Part shown: one piece after another, positions 50,586 through 63,799 of the stretch | How the letters are laid out: the number at the start of each line of letters is the position of its first letter | Numbering within the stretch: position 1 is the first letter of the stretch | DNA from: Gymnogyps californianus | Taxonomy: Eukaryota > Chordata > Aves > Accipitriformes > Cathartidae | Reading direction: 5' to 3' | DNA: 64,000 bases | Assembly (NCBI RefSeq): GCF_018139145.2 | Contig: NC_059479.1 | Location: 5,084,001-5,148,000, forward strand | The notes under the pieces: model-generated | Told to the model about the DNA's origin: nothing | Seen by the model: the letters and a program-made list of their open reading frames with translations, nothing else | The model's database searches: none | Program-made: the position numbers and the translations under genes

Positions 50586-53500
50586 AGCTTCTAGAAACAA
50601 AGGTATTAGAATCAATGAAAGTGGTGTGGATTTCAACGGACTTTGTATCAAGGCAGTCACACTAAGCATGTCAGAATAAGGATGCTGAACTCCAGATGCA
50701 TCACAACATAGGTTTTGATATACAATTCCAGTATTACTGAAGTCTGAAACATAAAAATTGTCCTTTCCCTAGCCCAAAACATCCTAGTCTTTTTTTCGTA
50801 TAGAGCATAGTGCAAATATTAGATTATATCTAACAGCCATTATTTATGCTACATCTCTAATATTAATCTTGAACTCTTGGCAGAAGCACCAGAACTTATA
50901 TTTTATCATGCACTAAACCTGTCCAAATGGCAAGTAACACTTGAGTGTTGCAATATGCTTCTCCTTTCTGTATCTCTGTAAATCAGTAAATGCTGACAAA
51001 TCTTCATGATGGCATTTCAAAAATATACAAATATATACAATGTAGTTTAAAATAACAAGCTCTTAGAAAGAAAAAAGTGATAAGCCTACACTTTACTAGA
51101 ACATGGATTCATTTGGTGAGAAACTGCTGTTTGCAAGCAGCTTGACTCACTGCATGTGAAAAATGGAGTGGCACTTGCTATCTGCCTGAATGAGTTTCTT
51201 GTAAACAAAGCATGATGTGTACAGGAGATGTTCCTGTCACTGCTTGAGCTCTGTCTGCCTTTTTGGGTTTTTCTGAAACCTGGAAGAATGTGGAAAATAA
51301 GGACTTAGACTTCAATGTTAAGTCTCATAGGCCCCAAAAGCTCATGTTCTGTCCTGAAACTGTAGCTTCAAGACGTATCAAGATGAGATGCTGGACAGAA
51401 TAAGCCCTTTTAAAGAGTTCAAGCAGACTAAGCTGCCACATGCTCGTTGCTACTGCCCAACTCTGTTACATAGATCAGACTACATCTCAGTAATGTCTAC
51501 AAGTTTGCAACCCTGCCGGTATGAAACTCAGTGGGAAACAAAACCCACTCCTTTTGCTAGACAAATGCTAAATGCATAAAATAATGCATAAAAAACCCAC
51601 TCATCCCTGGTGCAGAGAGTCAGCTTCCCCAGTGTTATTTATCATACTGCTTGGAGAAGCTTTATAAAGCTCATTCCTTAGGGTAAGATATTTTCTTAAT
51701 GGGCAGCAAGTTTTGCCAGACTTGTGCTGTTACCTAGTATTTTCCCTGGCATTATGCCAAAGAAAGGTTTTTAAGGCTTACTTTAAGAAATGATGTTTAG
51801 AATGATGCTAGGCCAGGCCCTGAGCTGCTCTTAATCCTTCATATGTCTGTCAATTCCCACAGAGCTATGCTAATTCATACCAGCTGAGCAGCTGTCCTAT
51901 TCAAATAATGTTTTATCCCTTAATCTGATATAGGAGTTCTTCACGTAAAGCCATGTGGAGTCAGGCATGCGTCCCTAAGAAAAGGGAAAGTTCAATCCAA
52001 GACCAGGAACTGAACCTTTTTTCTTCATCATGGTATCGTCAGACTTGTATCCCAACTTACACAGTTGACCATTACTGAACTCCCTATGATAGTTTCAGTT
52101 TGACAACATGAAAAAAATCAGCACTTATCTCAGCATCAGAATAACACAATTAACAGATACTTGACAGTTAATTTCAAATATTTGACATGTCAAGTATAGT
52201 ATCAAGAACTCCAGGCCCCGTGGAGCCCCAAAGCCTGTGTCCAAAAGGAAATCTCATGCTCATCCAGATCAGTTTGTCAGGTAAGAGATACACACACACA
52301 CATACAAGCCAGTATAACACATACCATAATCACTGATGATTTTGCAGCCTAGCTGAGACAATTGGCTTGCTCCTATGGTGAAGGCCCTATTCGAGATGCC
52401 TGTGATAAATAAGGTGCAAAAAACTGAAAAAAGAAATAACTGAATTTACATTTCAAAGGTTTGAAGCATTTACTGGAAGTCATGGGACTGAAAACCTTTA
52501 ATCCTTCCTTTCTAGGCTAAATATGAAGAAATTCTTGTTGTGAGCCCTGTCGTGTTACAGGGCGAAGTCAGTGGAAGGTTCTAATTGACTTCAGCTGTGG
52601 AATGCATAAGGGATGACGAAGACACTCAAATGCTACAAAGAAAACTGATGAATTCTGTTTTACAGATTGCATAACAAAAGGGCTTTGTGAAAAATCATCT
52701 CACATCACTCTATAAAAAAGAGAAGAGCTCAGAAAATAGTCCTTCTCTTGGTAGCAGCTGAATACTTGTACCAGTAAGGAAATGGAGCAGAAGCCATCTT
52801 CTTTCTGATATATTAAATGTTTGACCTTGGACACATACCGCTTCATCTGTATCAGTCCATGAAAGCCAAACCTACTTCTGTGGTGTGGTTGAGAATGGAG
52901 GGTTTTAAGATCTTTGAGATTCCTGCATGAAAGCCACTATACATGACACTCGATACTCTTAGCATTTTATTAATTAGCTATTGATCAGAAGGTTCCAGGC
53001 TTCATGCAGCAGAAACTCACCAGACGGTGCACAGCTATACACTGAGGGGAATAACCACACAGACTTATGTATCTATTGGTTTTTCTCCTCTCTTGGCTCC
53101 TTGGTAGAGAGAATTGGTTTAGGAATTTGAAGTTTCATTATAAACTTTATCTTTCCAGCTGCAAAACCAAATCATTTTACTATAATTAAAAGAAGTAATG
53201 AAGCTATCACTTAAGTCTTGTCTTTTTGCGACTGAACTTGCAGGATAGGACTTGAAATGTAGGTGCATAGCTCCATATACAGAAACATACAATATGCAGG
53301 CATATATACAGAAATAACGGAAAGGAGTAGCCTACACCTTAAGAATCATGATGGCTAGGACAGGGAAAACCCTGTCTCTCCCTATACCCTACACTGAATA
53401 TACTGATGAAAGTTTTGCTGTAGCTTATGATGTATGATAATGTTTATTTACTCAAATTATGCTGCCCTTTGACAATCTCTCCTACTACATTCAAAATATT

Positions 53501-53668
53501 TTAAATCAAATAAATATTTTCTTTTAAAATTGAAGAATATTTTTTCCTGACTATTTTGGGTTTTTTCTCTCTCATAAATTTAAGGTGCTTCATATTAATA
53601 ACATCTATCTAGAAAAATAATAGAACTTTTTGACACATTCACTGTGATCAAATGTAAGAAAGTTTCTC

Positions 53669-53688
53669 AAAAAAAAAAAAAAAAAAAA
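53669..53688. repeat. A20 tract
   Basis: A run of 20 adenines in intronic sequence. Confidence 0.95.
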
Positions 53689-55149
53689 TCAGGATTTTCA
53701 CAAAGAAATACGAGATCACAAATGCTTCTCATATGGCAATGCTTCCTGCCTATAGAAAAAAGGAAATATCAGCTCCCAAAAGACATCTTCACTTTTGATA
53801 ACTGCAATCGTTTAGACTTAAAGTAGCTGACCAGAGATTTTCTTTGTGTGTGTGTACATTGCTGCCGTTGTTTTTAAGCACTCAAACCCACAGATGATTT
53901 GAGCCAATATTGACCTTTAAATATCAGTTATATCACTTTGAGATAAATGAGTGTTGCTACTTGACAGCTGTGTGAGGCACACAGCAACCTGGGGAATGAG
54001 GGGCTGAGTTGGTAGCACAATCAGTAGTAGCTCTGATTAATGAATAAATACAGGTGGGACAAATGAGAAATACTTGCGGGGTTTTTTTTTTTAAATGTCT
54101 CAGTCTACAAAAAACAGAGGGGACAAACAGTGGCATTTTTAGCCTCTTTTCCATTATCAGGAGTCACTGAACAGTGGGCTCAGCTTGTCTAGTATTCAGT
54201 GCAGCAGTAAAGCCATAATGAAGGCAATGAAGAGGATTTTTACTGCCATTATTTTCTCTATTGCTTTCCATCATGAATATTTTAGCTTTGGACATTGACC
54301 AGGCTTGCTTGTTGCCTTTGTCGGCCTTCTCCTAGCCCTTCTGGGACCAGCCCCCACTCATGTGGGCAGTGTGACAAAGAATTGGAGCTCCTGGAAGAAC
54401 TCAGAATCATAAGCAGCTGCCATTCAGTGCTTGCGGTGGTCCTTGTGCCACAGACCTACAGGCTGTGTTCCTTCAGCACATGTATCAGGAACATTCCAAT
54501 TAAATAAGTCATAGATTATTTCAAATTTACTCAAAGTATAGGAGGTCTTGGATTCTCAACGTGACTCTCTTCTGTACTTCTATTGCCCACACACCCTAAT
54601 CGCCCTAGTTTCATTACTCCCTGCATCTGAATTATCTTTCTGGACAAATTGCTGAGGCAATTCCTAAAAAAGAATGTATATTAAATGTGAAAAGAGGTCT
54701 TTGTTTTATATTGTACAAAATTAAGCACTGGAATTATTTCCACTAGTAGAACCCAGCAACACTAAAAAACACAATAGAGCATGACAACCAAAATCAAAAA
54801 TATCCGGAGTTCCAATAGCAAGGAGTTTTCCAAGAATGTTTCTTTCCCCAATAAAATGTTTGTAAATGAAGTATATGATTATACAGGATATCATCAATCA
54901 GCAACGTATTTGAGGAAGAAATTTACCTTCTGGGTAATGGGTGCCATTATTATTCACTTAAGATTTTCATAAAGTTTTCTTTAAAATCTCTGCTACCGGT
55001 TACTACCAAATGGAAAACTAGATGAGGCTGATTCCCCAGCTATCTGGCACAGAAATTCAGTTATACTTTATATCTGTATATTGCAATGAAATATGGTAAA
55101 GTACAAAGGTGATCACAGGAATGCAATTAGGAAATAAAATCTTCCAGGG

Positions 55150-55162
55150 AAAAAAAAAAAAA
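55150..55162. repeat. A13 tract
   Basis: A short homopolymer after CTTCCAGGG. Confidence 0.9.
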
Positions 55163-57310
55163 GGCTAAAAGTTATTTGTATTTGTGAGTAGAAAGTATTA
55201 TATGTAAAGTACTCCTACTGCCATTCACACTTTTGTTTTACTATAGTTTAAGGTCAAATCATCTTTAATGTGATGTGACATGTGGATAACATGCAAATTC
55301 TCTAATGTAATGTTACAAGAATATACATAAATATTTCAAAACTAAGTGGAAGGACAAACACAATTCATCTTGTCTAAACATGCATTCTCTTCTCCCTGCA
55401 TCATCCTCAGTAGTTAAAGACTATGATCTACTGTAGACATTTCCAAGAATATAAATCTTGCAGCAGTTGCTAATGATTCTCTGGCAACGACAGAAAAAAT
55501 TAGAAATCTAGCTTTTAAAAAAAAAAAATCTACAAATGCAATGCAAATTCTGTTTTCTTAAGAATCAAGAAAGTGCTTCAGAGATGTGCCTGAAAGAAAC
55601 AATTAATAGCCCAGTATGGAAGTAGTAGTGGAAATATTTTATTACTTATACAGCATTAATTACTACTATTGAAATGGATACCTGTAAGAGGTCATGTAAC
55701 TTAGTTCATGTATCAAAACTATTCAAATAAATCCTTCCTCTACCACTTGTATCCTACTCTTCAGGACCATGTGTAAGAGAAGCGCATATACTGACATCTC
55801 TGATAAGAGAGGTTTGTCAGAGTTTTCATTATCATTAAAAAGCAAATATTTACACACTGAAGTATTTAAAATTTATGGAAATCACTAAAAGATACATGCA
55901 TATTTCTAATAGTTACACTGGAGATAAAACACAAGCTATGGACAAGTAACAGGCTTCATATTGCAGGTATTGCAAAACGCTCTTGGCCCACGATATGCAG
56001 TAGGATGGAAGAATGATAACAATCTCCTCTGCATAGGAGTGTGTACCATTGATAGTTTTCGAATTTCTATTTTCCTTCACAGTTTTCAGGGCGATGAGAA
56101 TAGTGCACGGAACTGAGTAGGCACAAGTACATTATGTTAATATCACAGACTACTTGCACGTATTTCCCAGGCAAACTCATTAGCTGTGAAAACATAATAA
56201 ATAGTATTTAGTAGATTTCCATCTACTTTAGATCTTGTATTTTCCTATACCATTCTTTCAAAGACAGGAAAAAAAAAAAACCAAAACAAAACTGTAAAGT
56301 AAAATTATGTGCAAAAATTCAACAGGACCCTGATTTATAAAGAACATATACCAAAGATGCCATGCCCCACAAGGCATATATTCTACTTAATTCAGAAATT
56401 TGGCACACCCAACAACATAGCGTCTTCATTACACTAACCCATCACTAATTTTTGAACAAAATGAAGAATATTCCATTCACATGAAATTGTTTGATTTGTG
56501 CTTGAAAGTGTTATCTTAAAGATATAATATTTCTCTCTCATATAATAAAATCTCTCACGTATAGTACTATTTTTATATATTAGCGTATATGGTACTGTTA
56601 TGAATTCAGGGGGTTGCGTATCTCTTGATACAAGTTTCAATCTAAGCAGGAGGGAACTCCCTAAGTATCTGACAGTAACTAATGCTAATGTGAGGCGGAG
56701 GAGGACAAGATAAACTCTTATACTCTCTTCCCAACTTTTCTTCTATTTCTGCAAGAACTAATATGACTGTCACCTTCTCTACTCATAAGAAGAGAAGAGG
56801 ATCTATTAGCTGCAGCTGATTAGCACTCCAAAGACGGTTATTTCTTCTTCGTGTTTCAAAACAGAGATTCACTTTTTAAACTATATGTGATAGAAGAGTG
56901 ACGGGTTGTCAAAACCCTCTACTTAAAATGAAGAAGCTGCTGCTGAATGGATAATAGGTTAAGAGAGAAGTACTTACATTTGGGGGCTCAAGTCAGATAT
57001 CTAGATAATTCAGCTATTTCCGTTGTAACTAACATGCATTACAGATGTAAGACTGCAATTTTCAGTGAACCTCTATTATTTGTGTCTTTTATGAATACCG
57101 ATATCTGAATGCCGATATTCACGTCATGTAACTCATTACCGCTGACTGACTGGCAAAAGTAAATTCATATAAATAAATGTATCTTCAAGCAATTTCCAGT
57201 AGAAGAGTAACTGACATCATGTCATAGGTATAGCAATATGCTAGAGACTGGAGAAAGACTCCTAACCAAAAAAGTAGTGAATACCTTTCTGGAACAGACG
57301 TCCAAGAAGG

Positions 57311-57329
57311 CGGGGGGGTGCGGGGGGAG
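57311..57329. repeat. G-rich tract
   Basis: CGGGGGGGTGCGGGGGGAG consists of G7 and G6 runs with a short spacer, in an otherwise AT-rich neighbourhood. Confidence 0.85.
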
Positions 57330-57533
57330 ACAAGACCTAAAAGAAAGATTTTGGAGTTTATGAAAGAAATTACATGGTGAAGGTGTTTGCAATACATAAG
57401 ATTGAACTTGATGGCCAGAAGATTTCAGTAAGCCCTACCATGTATGTTCATCTTGTCATTCAAAATGTAATAAACCTAAGAAAGATTAGACACAAATGAC
57501 AAACGATTCACCCCAAAATTTCTGTTTGTGCTT

Positions 57534-57547
57534 CCCCCCCCCCCCCC
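57534..57547. repeat. C14 tract
   Basis: An uninterrupted run of 14 cytosines about 205 bases after the G-rich tract. Confidence 0.95.
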
Positions 57548-59364
57548 AAATGGTATTTGCTATAAATTATGTATCAGGTATTTGGCAGAAGACAGCTGCA
57601 GAGAAGGTTCTTCAAAGCCTCAAATTATAGTCAAATGGAAGTAATCTGTTTTCTTTGTTACTTGCAATCCAAGCAAATCTCCTAACTCCATGATCATTTT
57701 ATTTCCACCAATAGTCTGAAAAGCTAACAATCAAAACATAAGAGCCTCATACAAACAGTGAAAGGATCCACCTAGACCCAACTAGTTACCAGTATTTGAA
57801 AATCTGGTAGATGTGTCTACTAGCACAATAAGGGCACTAGCTAGAAATCTGTATTGAAGAGATGAAACAGCTTCATATGGTTTAAAATGGCTGCTCTTAA
57901 TTAATCTGAGTTTATAATTGTGCTGATTTGGGGTTAATTTAATATAGTGAGATCTAAACCACTCCAATGTATTCTGCTGCCAGTATCTGTCAGATAGTTG
58001 AGCAGAGCACTAGACACGTCATCTTTCTGTTCTTTATAGATTCTTTCCCTTTCCTGCTTGCATTTCATTTTTTCATCTTTTTTCTATTGCCCTTCTGTTT
58101 TTCTGCTTTTATGATGTTCATCATAGCTATAAATAAATAAACAAAGCACAATACTCACTGATTGCTATTTTATATGCTAAAATTCTAAGATACAGTATTT
58201 CAGAGACAGAAAAAAAAGTCTGATCTCCAGGACAGTACTTGTTCTATTTCTGGAATAACCACCAATAGCAAAAAATCACATTACAATAACAAAAGCCACA
58301 TTTTCTCCAACGATGGTGAAGAAAGAAATATTCAAACTCTTCCTAATAAAAAGTTTTCTTAAACTCCTTTAGCCTTCTATTACATTGCTGAAGAGATTTT
58401 GTACAAATTCTCCGAGGAGTACTTGTCTTTCTAGAGAAAGTACACACAGACCAGAAAAAAGAATCACACTGGTTCACCTTCATCTTTGAACACAAAAGAT
58501 CCCAAAAGTTTCTTGACATTTTCACCTCTTCTTTTCTCTAACTATAGAAGAAAATTACTGTTGCCCTCTCTGGCCTCTCAGCCTTTTTCGTCAACAGTGG
58601 GATCTCCTGCAGAAAAGACGGCTGCAGTTTTTAACATATTCATTAGATTTCATGATTAACAGGCCTGGCGATTTTTAACTGAAGTGGTCACTGCTGCTCA
58701 GCTTCTCAAGCTTGACATCCAAGGCTTGCCCAACTATTAACTATAACCTATCAGGTTTGGATCCTCTCCCAGGGGAGAACACATCCGCACAGCTCTCCAG
58801 CGTGGCAATGTACATACCGGTTGACACTGCTTCTCTAAATATATCTAAAACAGCAGGGTCAGAAAATAATTTTGTGACCGTATCCAACCGAGGAAGAAAG
58901 AAACCATATGAAACCATGTAAAATATACTTCAAAAGAGATCAACAGTGTAACTTCAGAGCTCAAGGAGAGTTTAAAGTGGATGAGGACCTGAGCTGGCCC
59001 TCTAAGTAACTGCAATCCTTCCCCAAGTCCTCCCTTTTCCAAGGGGCAGTCATTCTTGGATACACTACTGGGAAGCTTAGGAAAGCTTAAGAAACTCTGG
59101 AACAACCAAAACAATATGATGGTGATAGTATTTTCAGTTCCAACCATGGATGACATCTGGAAGCCAAGTGATAAAGGCTGTACACAGTGAAATTCTATCT
59201 CTATAAGAAGCAGTAGCTAGTAGGTCAAAAACATCATTTGAAGATGATGATGTCTTCATATGTTTGTAATGAGCAAAAGCCCTGAAAGCAGACTCTGATT
59301 TCAGGTTTGCGGTTAAGCAAACCTCTAAACTATGCAGATGCAAAACAAAGACATTTTGGAAAAC

Positions 59365-59403
59365 GTGTGGTGCTTAGTTGCTGGCTGGGGTCAAACCATG
59401 ACA
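59365..59403 (+). mobile_element. 39-bp terminus of the ERVL-like LTR
   Basis: GTGTGGTGCTTAGTTGCTGG followed by CTGGGGTCAAACCATGACA matches the U5 terminus of the family seen at 15.1 and 37.6 kb, in the opposite orientation. No adjoining LTR sequence is recognisable upstream. It is a terminal remnant. Confidence 0.75.
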
Positions 59404-62400
59404 AACCCATAATTTAAATACTGGTTTTTTGCTTTCTGTTTTGTCCATTATAAATGTTGTATGTTCAGACCTTGATTTTGTTTCAGAGCCTTGTCTCTGG
59501 ACTTTCTGGCTTTTCAAATAAAGACTCTGGCTCATAACATCTCAGAAGTTCACTTGGATTCAGATCAAAATGACAAAAATTTACCAAGTCTGAGAGTGAA
59601 AACAAACTCTCAAAAAAATTAATAGACTCTTTGTAGCAGTATTAAAAATTGAATTCCTTGGCCTCCGATAGTGTTGTTTTGATATGTCACACGCTGTTAC
59701 ATCAGTCATGTTCTGTTACATTAATATGTTGAGATGAATCACAGTAATACCACAGCAGCCAAGAAGTGTCAAACACCAATACCTTGACATTAAGTGAGAA
59801 ACAGCCCTTATGTATGCTTAGACCTTTGACTCACCATCTTATATTCCACAAAAACACATAATCCAAGTTCTGTGCACTTACTGGAAGTAGAAAATGAAGT
59901 ATTTTTCCCTTCAGATAGATTTTGCTTTAAGTAAAAGAACTGTAGAAGTTGAAATACTGTAAGGCTTCATCTTCTCAGACTATCACCTTCCCATTTTAAA
60001 GACAGGTATTTTAATTTATTCACCCTGTTGTCATGACAAACCTAGTCATTGAAGTCTGTAAGAAGGAACGATGGAAAGTCACTGAGAAAATGCAAGCATG
60101 TTTTGTTTCCGTGATGTAACACAGAGGTAACAAAACCATAACAGTATGGAATTCTTTATTTTTCCTAATGGACTATCAGCAACAGCTAAAGCAGAGAATA
60201 AATTATTTGAAATAACATGCTCAAATTTAGGTGACAACAGTATCTGTAAATTTTAACACCGAGTCAGGTCACTGATCGAGCTCTAACTTCTTTTCAAATA
60301 TCCTCAAAAAACACCCTCCCAAACAAACAAGTGGTTTTGTTGGTTTTTTTTTTTAAATAGACTGCCAAAGCAGACAGACTTGTGATTAAATTCAGTGACT
60401 ACTGTCACTTTCAATACCTAGCAACTCTGCTAAACACAATGGTTCCTGATATTACAACAATCTTATGTGCTGTACTGACACCACTTCTAATTTAAATAAC
60501 GTCTAACAGAAAGTCTTCATTTGGTCAGTTTATCAGATGATTCACATCTGTAGTCAAACCACCTCTTCATTTTCCTTTAGAGGATGAATACATTCATCTG
60601 TATTTTTATTGCTTTTTCTGGTAGACCTGAAGCACAATTTCCCTCTACCCAATTTACATACGCAGCCATGTAGATACTATCCTCCTTTTGTAGCACGTCT
60701 TCCAGGAAACAGACCAGTAAGGAGTGAACAGCAAAGACTGTGTGACAGCAACTTCATGGACTCTTTAAATTATTCCACTGCAAGTGTTAACCTCACATTG
60801 CATTTACATTTGGAAAGTCAGTCCTCTTGAACTTACTCCAAGCATTATACAGGCTCGGAGGGCTAGATTTAATAAGAACAACTTGGTCAGAGTAGCTTAA
60901 ATTTATACAAGTACAAAGGGAAGTCGTTAGAGATGCAGTTCACATAAAAGCCATGCATTTATGCATTTCGATTCTGCCCCTTTTTCTACTTTGGCAGAAG
61001 AACATGAGGAGAAGAAAAAAAGAAGATCAAAAGCTATGGAAGTTTTGCAAGAAGCCAAGTTAGTTCATAAGACCACAGAACAAAGTAATGTTATTTCCTA
61101 AGCTGATGTGGCTGTAAGTGTCTTAAATATGCCTTGAGCTTGCCGGAGGCGAACAACTACTGCAGACCATCCTACTTCTCGTCTACTTTTTGTTCATTCA
61201 TTAGGAGAAGTTTTCCATGTCACATCTTACCTACCTCAGTCTTCCTCCTGCTCTGAAAACACTTTAGTTATTTCGAGAGTACATCTGCAAAATGTGCTCT
61301 CACTGACACACTCACTCACCTCATACACGTGTACGCACACATACACGTGGATATGCACCTTTTTTGTATAAAAATGGTTTTTGTTTAATCTTTCCTTAAA
61401 AACAGTGTTGTTATGATATCCTTTGCCTGCAGATTTGCTATGCTTAACAGAATTACCAGCTGTCAGTAAATTCATGTGCTGTTCATAAATCTAACTGAAT
61501 TTTTTGGACAGCTGCTCATCTGGGCATAAACACATTCATTCTAATAGCTACATTAGCTCTACAAGTTTATTTGTTTGGTTGTGGTTTTTTAACTTTCACT
61601 CAGTATAATTACTTCTGACACTCTCCCATCAAATAAGTTTTTGTGTGTTGAGAGTTTTCTTGCTTTTATTTGTTTTAAGCCAATCAACTACATTTTTTTT
61701 CATAGCAGATGCTGTAACATGATGGACAGTCTGTCATAAACAGATGGACTTGGTCTAAATCCATCCTCAAAAAAAATCCCATCAAGAATGAAGAGCTGGT
61801 CTCCTGGGAGTATCAGTCAATACTCAGCACACCTTCCCTGATGTTTAGTCAGCGCAACTCCTGGGCGAATTTTGAACAAGCGACTATGGGTATGTCAATA
61901 ATAAAGGGAAACAGTAGCAGTATTTTACCCAAAATACCGCAGTCTGCTTACCTTCATGCATAAGCTATCCATATTATGGGATACTGATACGGTAACAGAT
62001 ACAGCATGGAGACAGAGGTAGGATAATATGGGAGGGAGAGAGCAGGTGGAGATTGGGTTTGGATCACAACTGCTATAGTCAGAGAATAATTCAGTAAATG
62101 ATCATGGAGCCAGTGAGACTTGTCTGTCTCACATACCTATGAATCCAAAGCCAGCAAGAAATGGTAATCTATATTCAGCATAGAAGACATTCTTCTCAGC
62201 GCTAAGGGGAATGGGGCAAATTTCAGTTCTATTGACTCACAAGTGTTTGAGTGATCTTCTGAAGCAGACTGCCTTTCACTTCTTCCTGAGGGCCGCTATC
62301 TTTCATATTCACCAGACCAAGAATGACTACCTGGTATCATCATTGGCAGAAAGCATAATTAACTACTGGCCACAGTATAGTTAAACAACTTGCTATTTGT

Positions 62401-62864
62401 TTTGTCTGAAAATTCACTGATTTTTGATTTCTTGAGATTCTAGCAACTTGACCATAAAGCACCCATGTATTTGTTCATTTCTTTGGATTTATGGGTTCCC
62501 TGAGCATCTATGAATCAGATCTGATGTGCTTCAACATAAGCATCCAAAATAAATTCCTGTGTATTCAAGTGTGGTTAATTTCTCTGTGACAATTTATCCA
62601 CTTCTATTTATCCACTTCTATAAAACATAGTACAAGTTCATAAAGTAGAAACATTATCATTATTAATGATTATGTCAATCAGACTGCAGAGTGGTTAGGA
62701 ACATCTGGTTTGGTACATCTTCCACTTAAACTAGACTGGACGAAAGGATGAGGGGGGAAAAGATGCAGAACACAAATGAAATTTTTGAAGGATGAAGGTT
62801 GGTTCACACTTCTGTGAGCCATTATTACTTGCTTCAATTTCACTACAGAAGCATACATAGGTTA

Positions 62865-62971
62865 AAGAAAAATGAAAGTGGGGAAGTAGAAAAAGGAAGA
62901 GGGCAGTGAAACGGATAAAAGAAAGGGAGAAGTGAATAATAGGGAAGGATGGAAGACTGGAAGCAGAAAGT
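62865..62971. repeat. Polypurine (GA-rich) tract
   Basis: About 105 bases of nearly uninterrupted A and G on the plus strand, such as AAAAAGGAAGAGGGCAG and AAAGAAAGGGAGAAG. This explains the 90-codon minus-strand open frame there, which is Ser/Phe/Leu-rich from the pyrimidine strand. Confidence 0.75.
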
Positions 62972-63689
62972 GCTATGAGACGAAGGTGGCAGAACAAAGC
63001 CAAGGATTATTCATCACTTCTATTGCCTTGAGGTGATATGGGCCAAGTACAGAGAAGTGCAGACAGCATCCTGCAGATCAGACTGTATTTGCAGGTCCTC
63101 AGTATACAGCTTTCCTAATAAGAAGTGGCATATGAAGTTTTACACAATCACCAACAATTTTCAAATTCTGACAGAACTGATCCACTAAATGAGATTCCCT
63201 ACTTCCCTAAAGATGTCAGTAACCTGCATAAAAACTCGTAGCATGCTAATCTGTTTGTCAACACCGGCACTCTATTTCTTACAATGCTTTTACTAAAACT
63301 AACCATGTTCCACTAGATCACGTGAACTAACCACAGTTGAACAAAAAGGCCCAATTGTTTAATACATATTCGTGATTTGATCCAGATAAAACCACTAGTC
63401 ATGCTAAGGGTAGAGACTGTGGTGCAGCAATAGTCATTTTTTGCATAATTGACCTCTTTGGCCCTTATAAACAAACAATGGCAGATGAATGACTACTGTA
63501 ACCTAAAACAATATGAAAGACCACATTCTTTTTAAATCTCAATACAAGGCAAAATAGCATTACGTAACTCTTCTACATCAAAATTCAGACATGATGAACC
63601 AACCTGCCTCTGAACGTCACTGTTCTTTGAGAGCTGAAAACATTCTAAAGGAGAAAAAGGAGAATAAAAAGAAGAATGGAAAAACCCAC

Positions 63690-63799
63690 CTGTTTTCTGC
63701 AGACTTAAGATGTAGAAAAGAGCTCTGCAAATTGCTTGCATAAAGCCAACCAGACAACTGTACTGTAAGAGCATTCCTCAGGTATTTCACAGACATTAT
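63690..63799 (-). CDS. Internal coding exon (110 nt), most upstream exon visible of the same gene
   Basis: The acceptor GTGCCATTTCTTTCAG is strong and the donor is AACAG then GTGGGTTTTT. One frame is open throughout, starting in phase 0 and ending with two bases (phase 2). It reads IMSVKYLRNALTVQLSGWLY and continues ASNLQSSFLHLKSAEN. The other two frames have stops. The terminal AG plus the T opening exon 40838-40971 gives Ser. A missed exon in the 22.7-kb intron between them cannot be excluded, and would have to preserve phase 2. The gene continues upstream past base 64000. The peptide is mixed hydrophobic and polar with no recognised motif. Confidence is lower than for the downstream exons because the intron is long and the join is unverified. 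Confidence 0.5.

Larger units (their letters stand above)
40972..63689 (-). other. Very large intron, about 22.7 kb, or several introns with missed exons
   Basis: It holds a T9 run plus TA microsatellite (42537-42575), a 991-bp solo LTR (49595-50585), an A20 run (53669-53688), G- and C-runs near 57.3-57.5 kb, a 39-bp LTR terminus (59365-59403) and a polypurine tract (62865-62971). Exon-like open frames at 58818-58927 and 60627-60737 do not fit the phases of the flanking exons. Additional real exons could be hidden here. Confidence 0.4.

Noticed and set aside
58818..58927. Minus-strand exon candidate ending LFSDPAVLDIFREAVST with donor GTATGT
   Set aside because: It enters in the right phase but ends in phase 1, which conflicts with exon 40838. 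The opposite strand also has an open frame, so openness is not informative.
59134..59343. 69-codon minus-strand frame with an internal CTTTCAG acceptor
   Set aside because: It has no good donor before its stop, and it overlaps the stretch next to an LTR remnant. Probably chance.
60627..60737. Minus-strand exon candidate with a helical-looking peptide (LLVCFLEDVLQKEDSIY)
   Set aside because: The donor is weak (GTCTAC), and the phases (1 at both ends) cannot sit between exons 63690 (ends in phase 2) and 40838 (needs phase 2). It could be revived if further exons are found.
61236..61285. Minus-strand acceptor followed by CTLEITKVFSEQEED and a stop
   Set aside because: It would be a second terminal exon inside the long intron. 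It lies next to CA-rich simple sequence and has no supporting neighbour.
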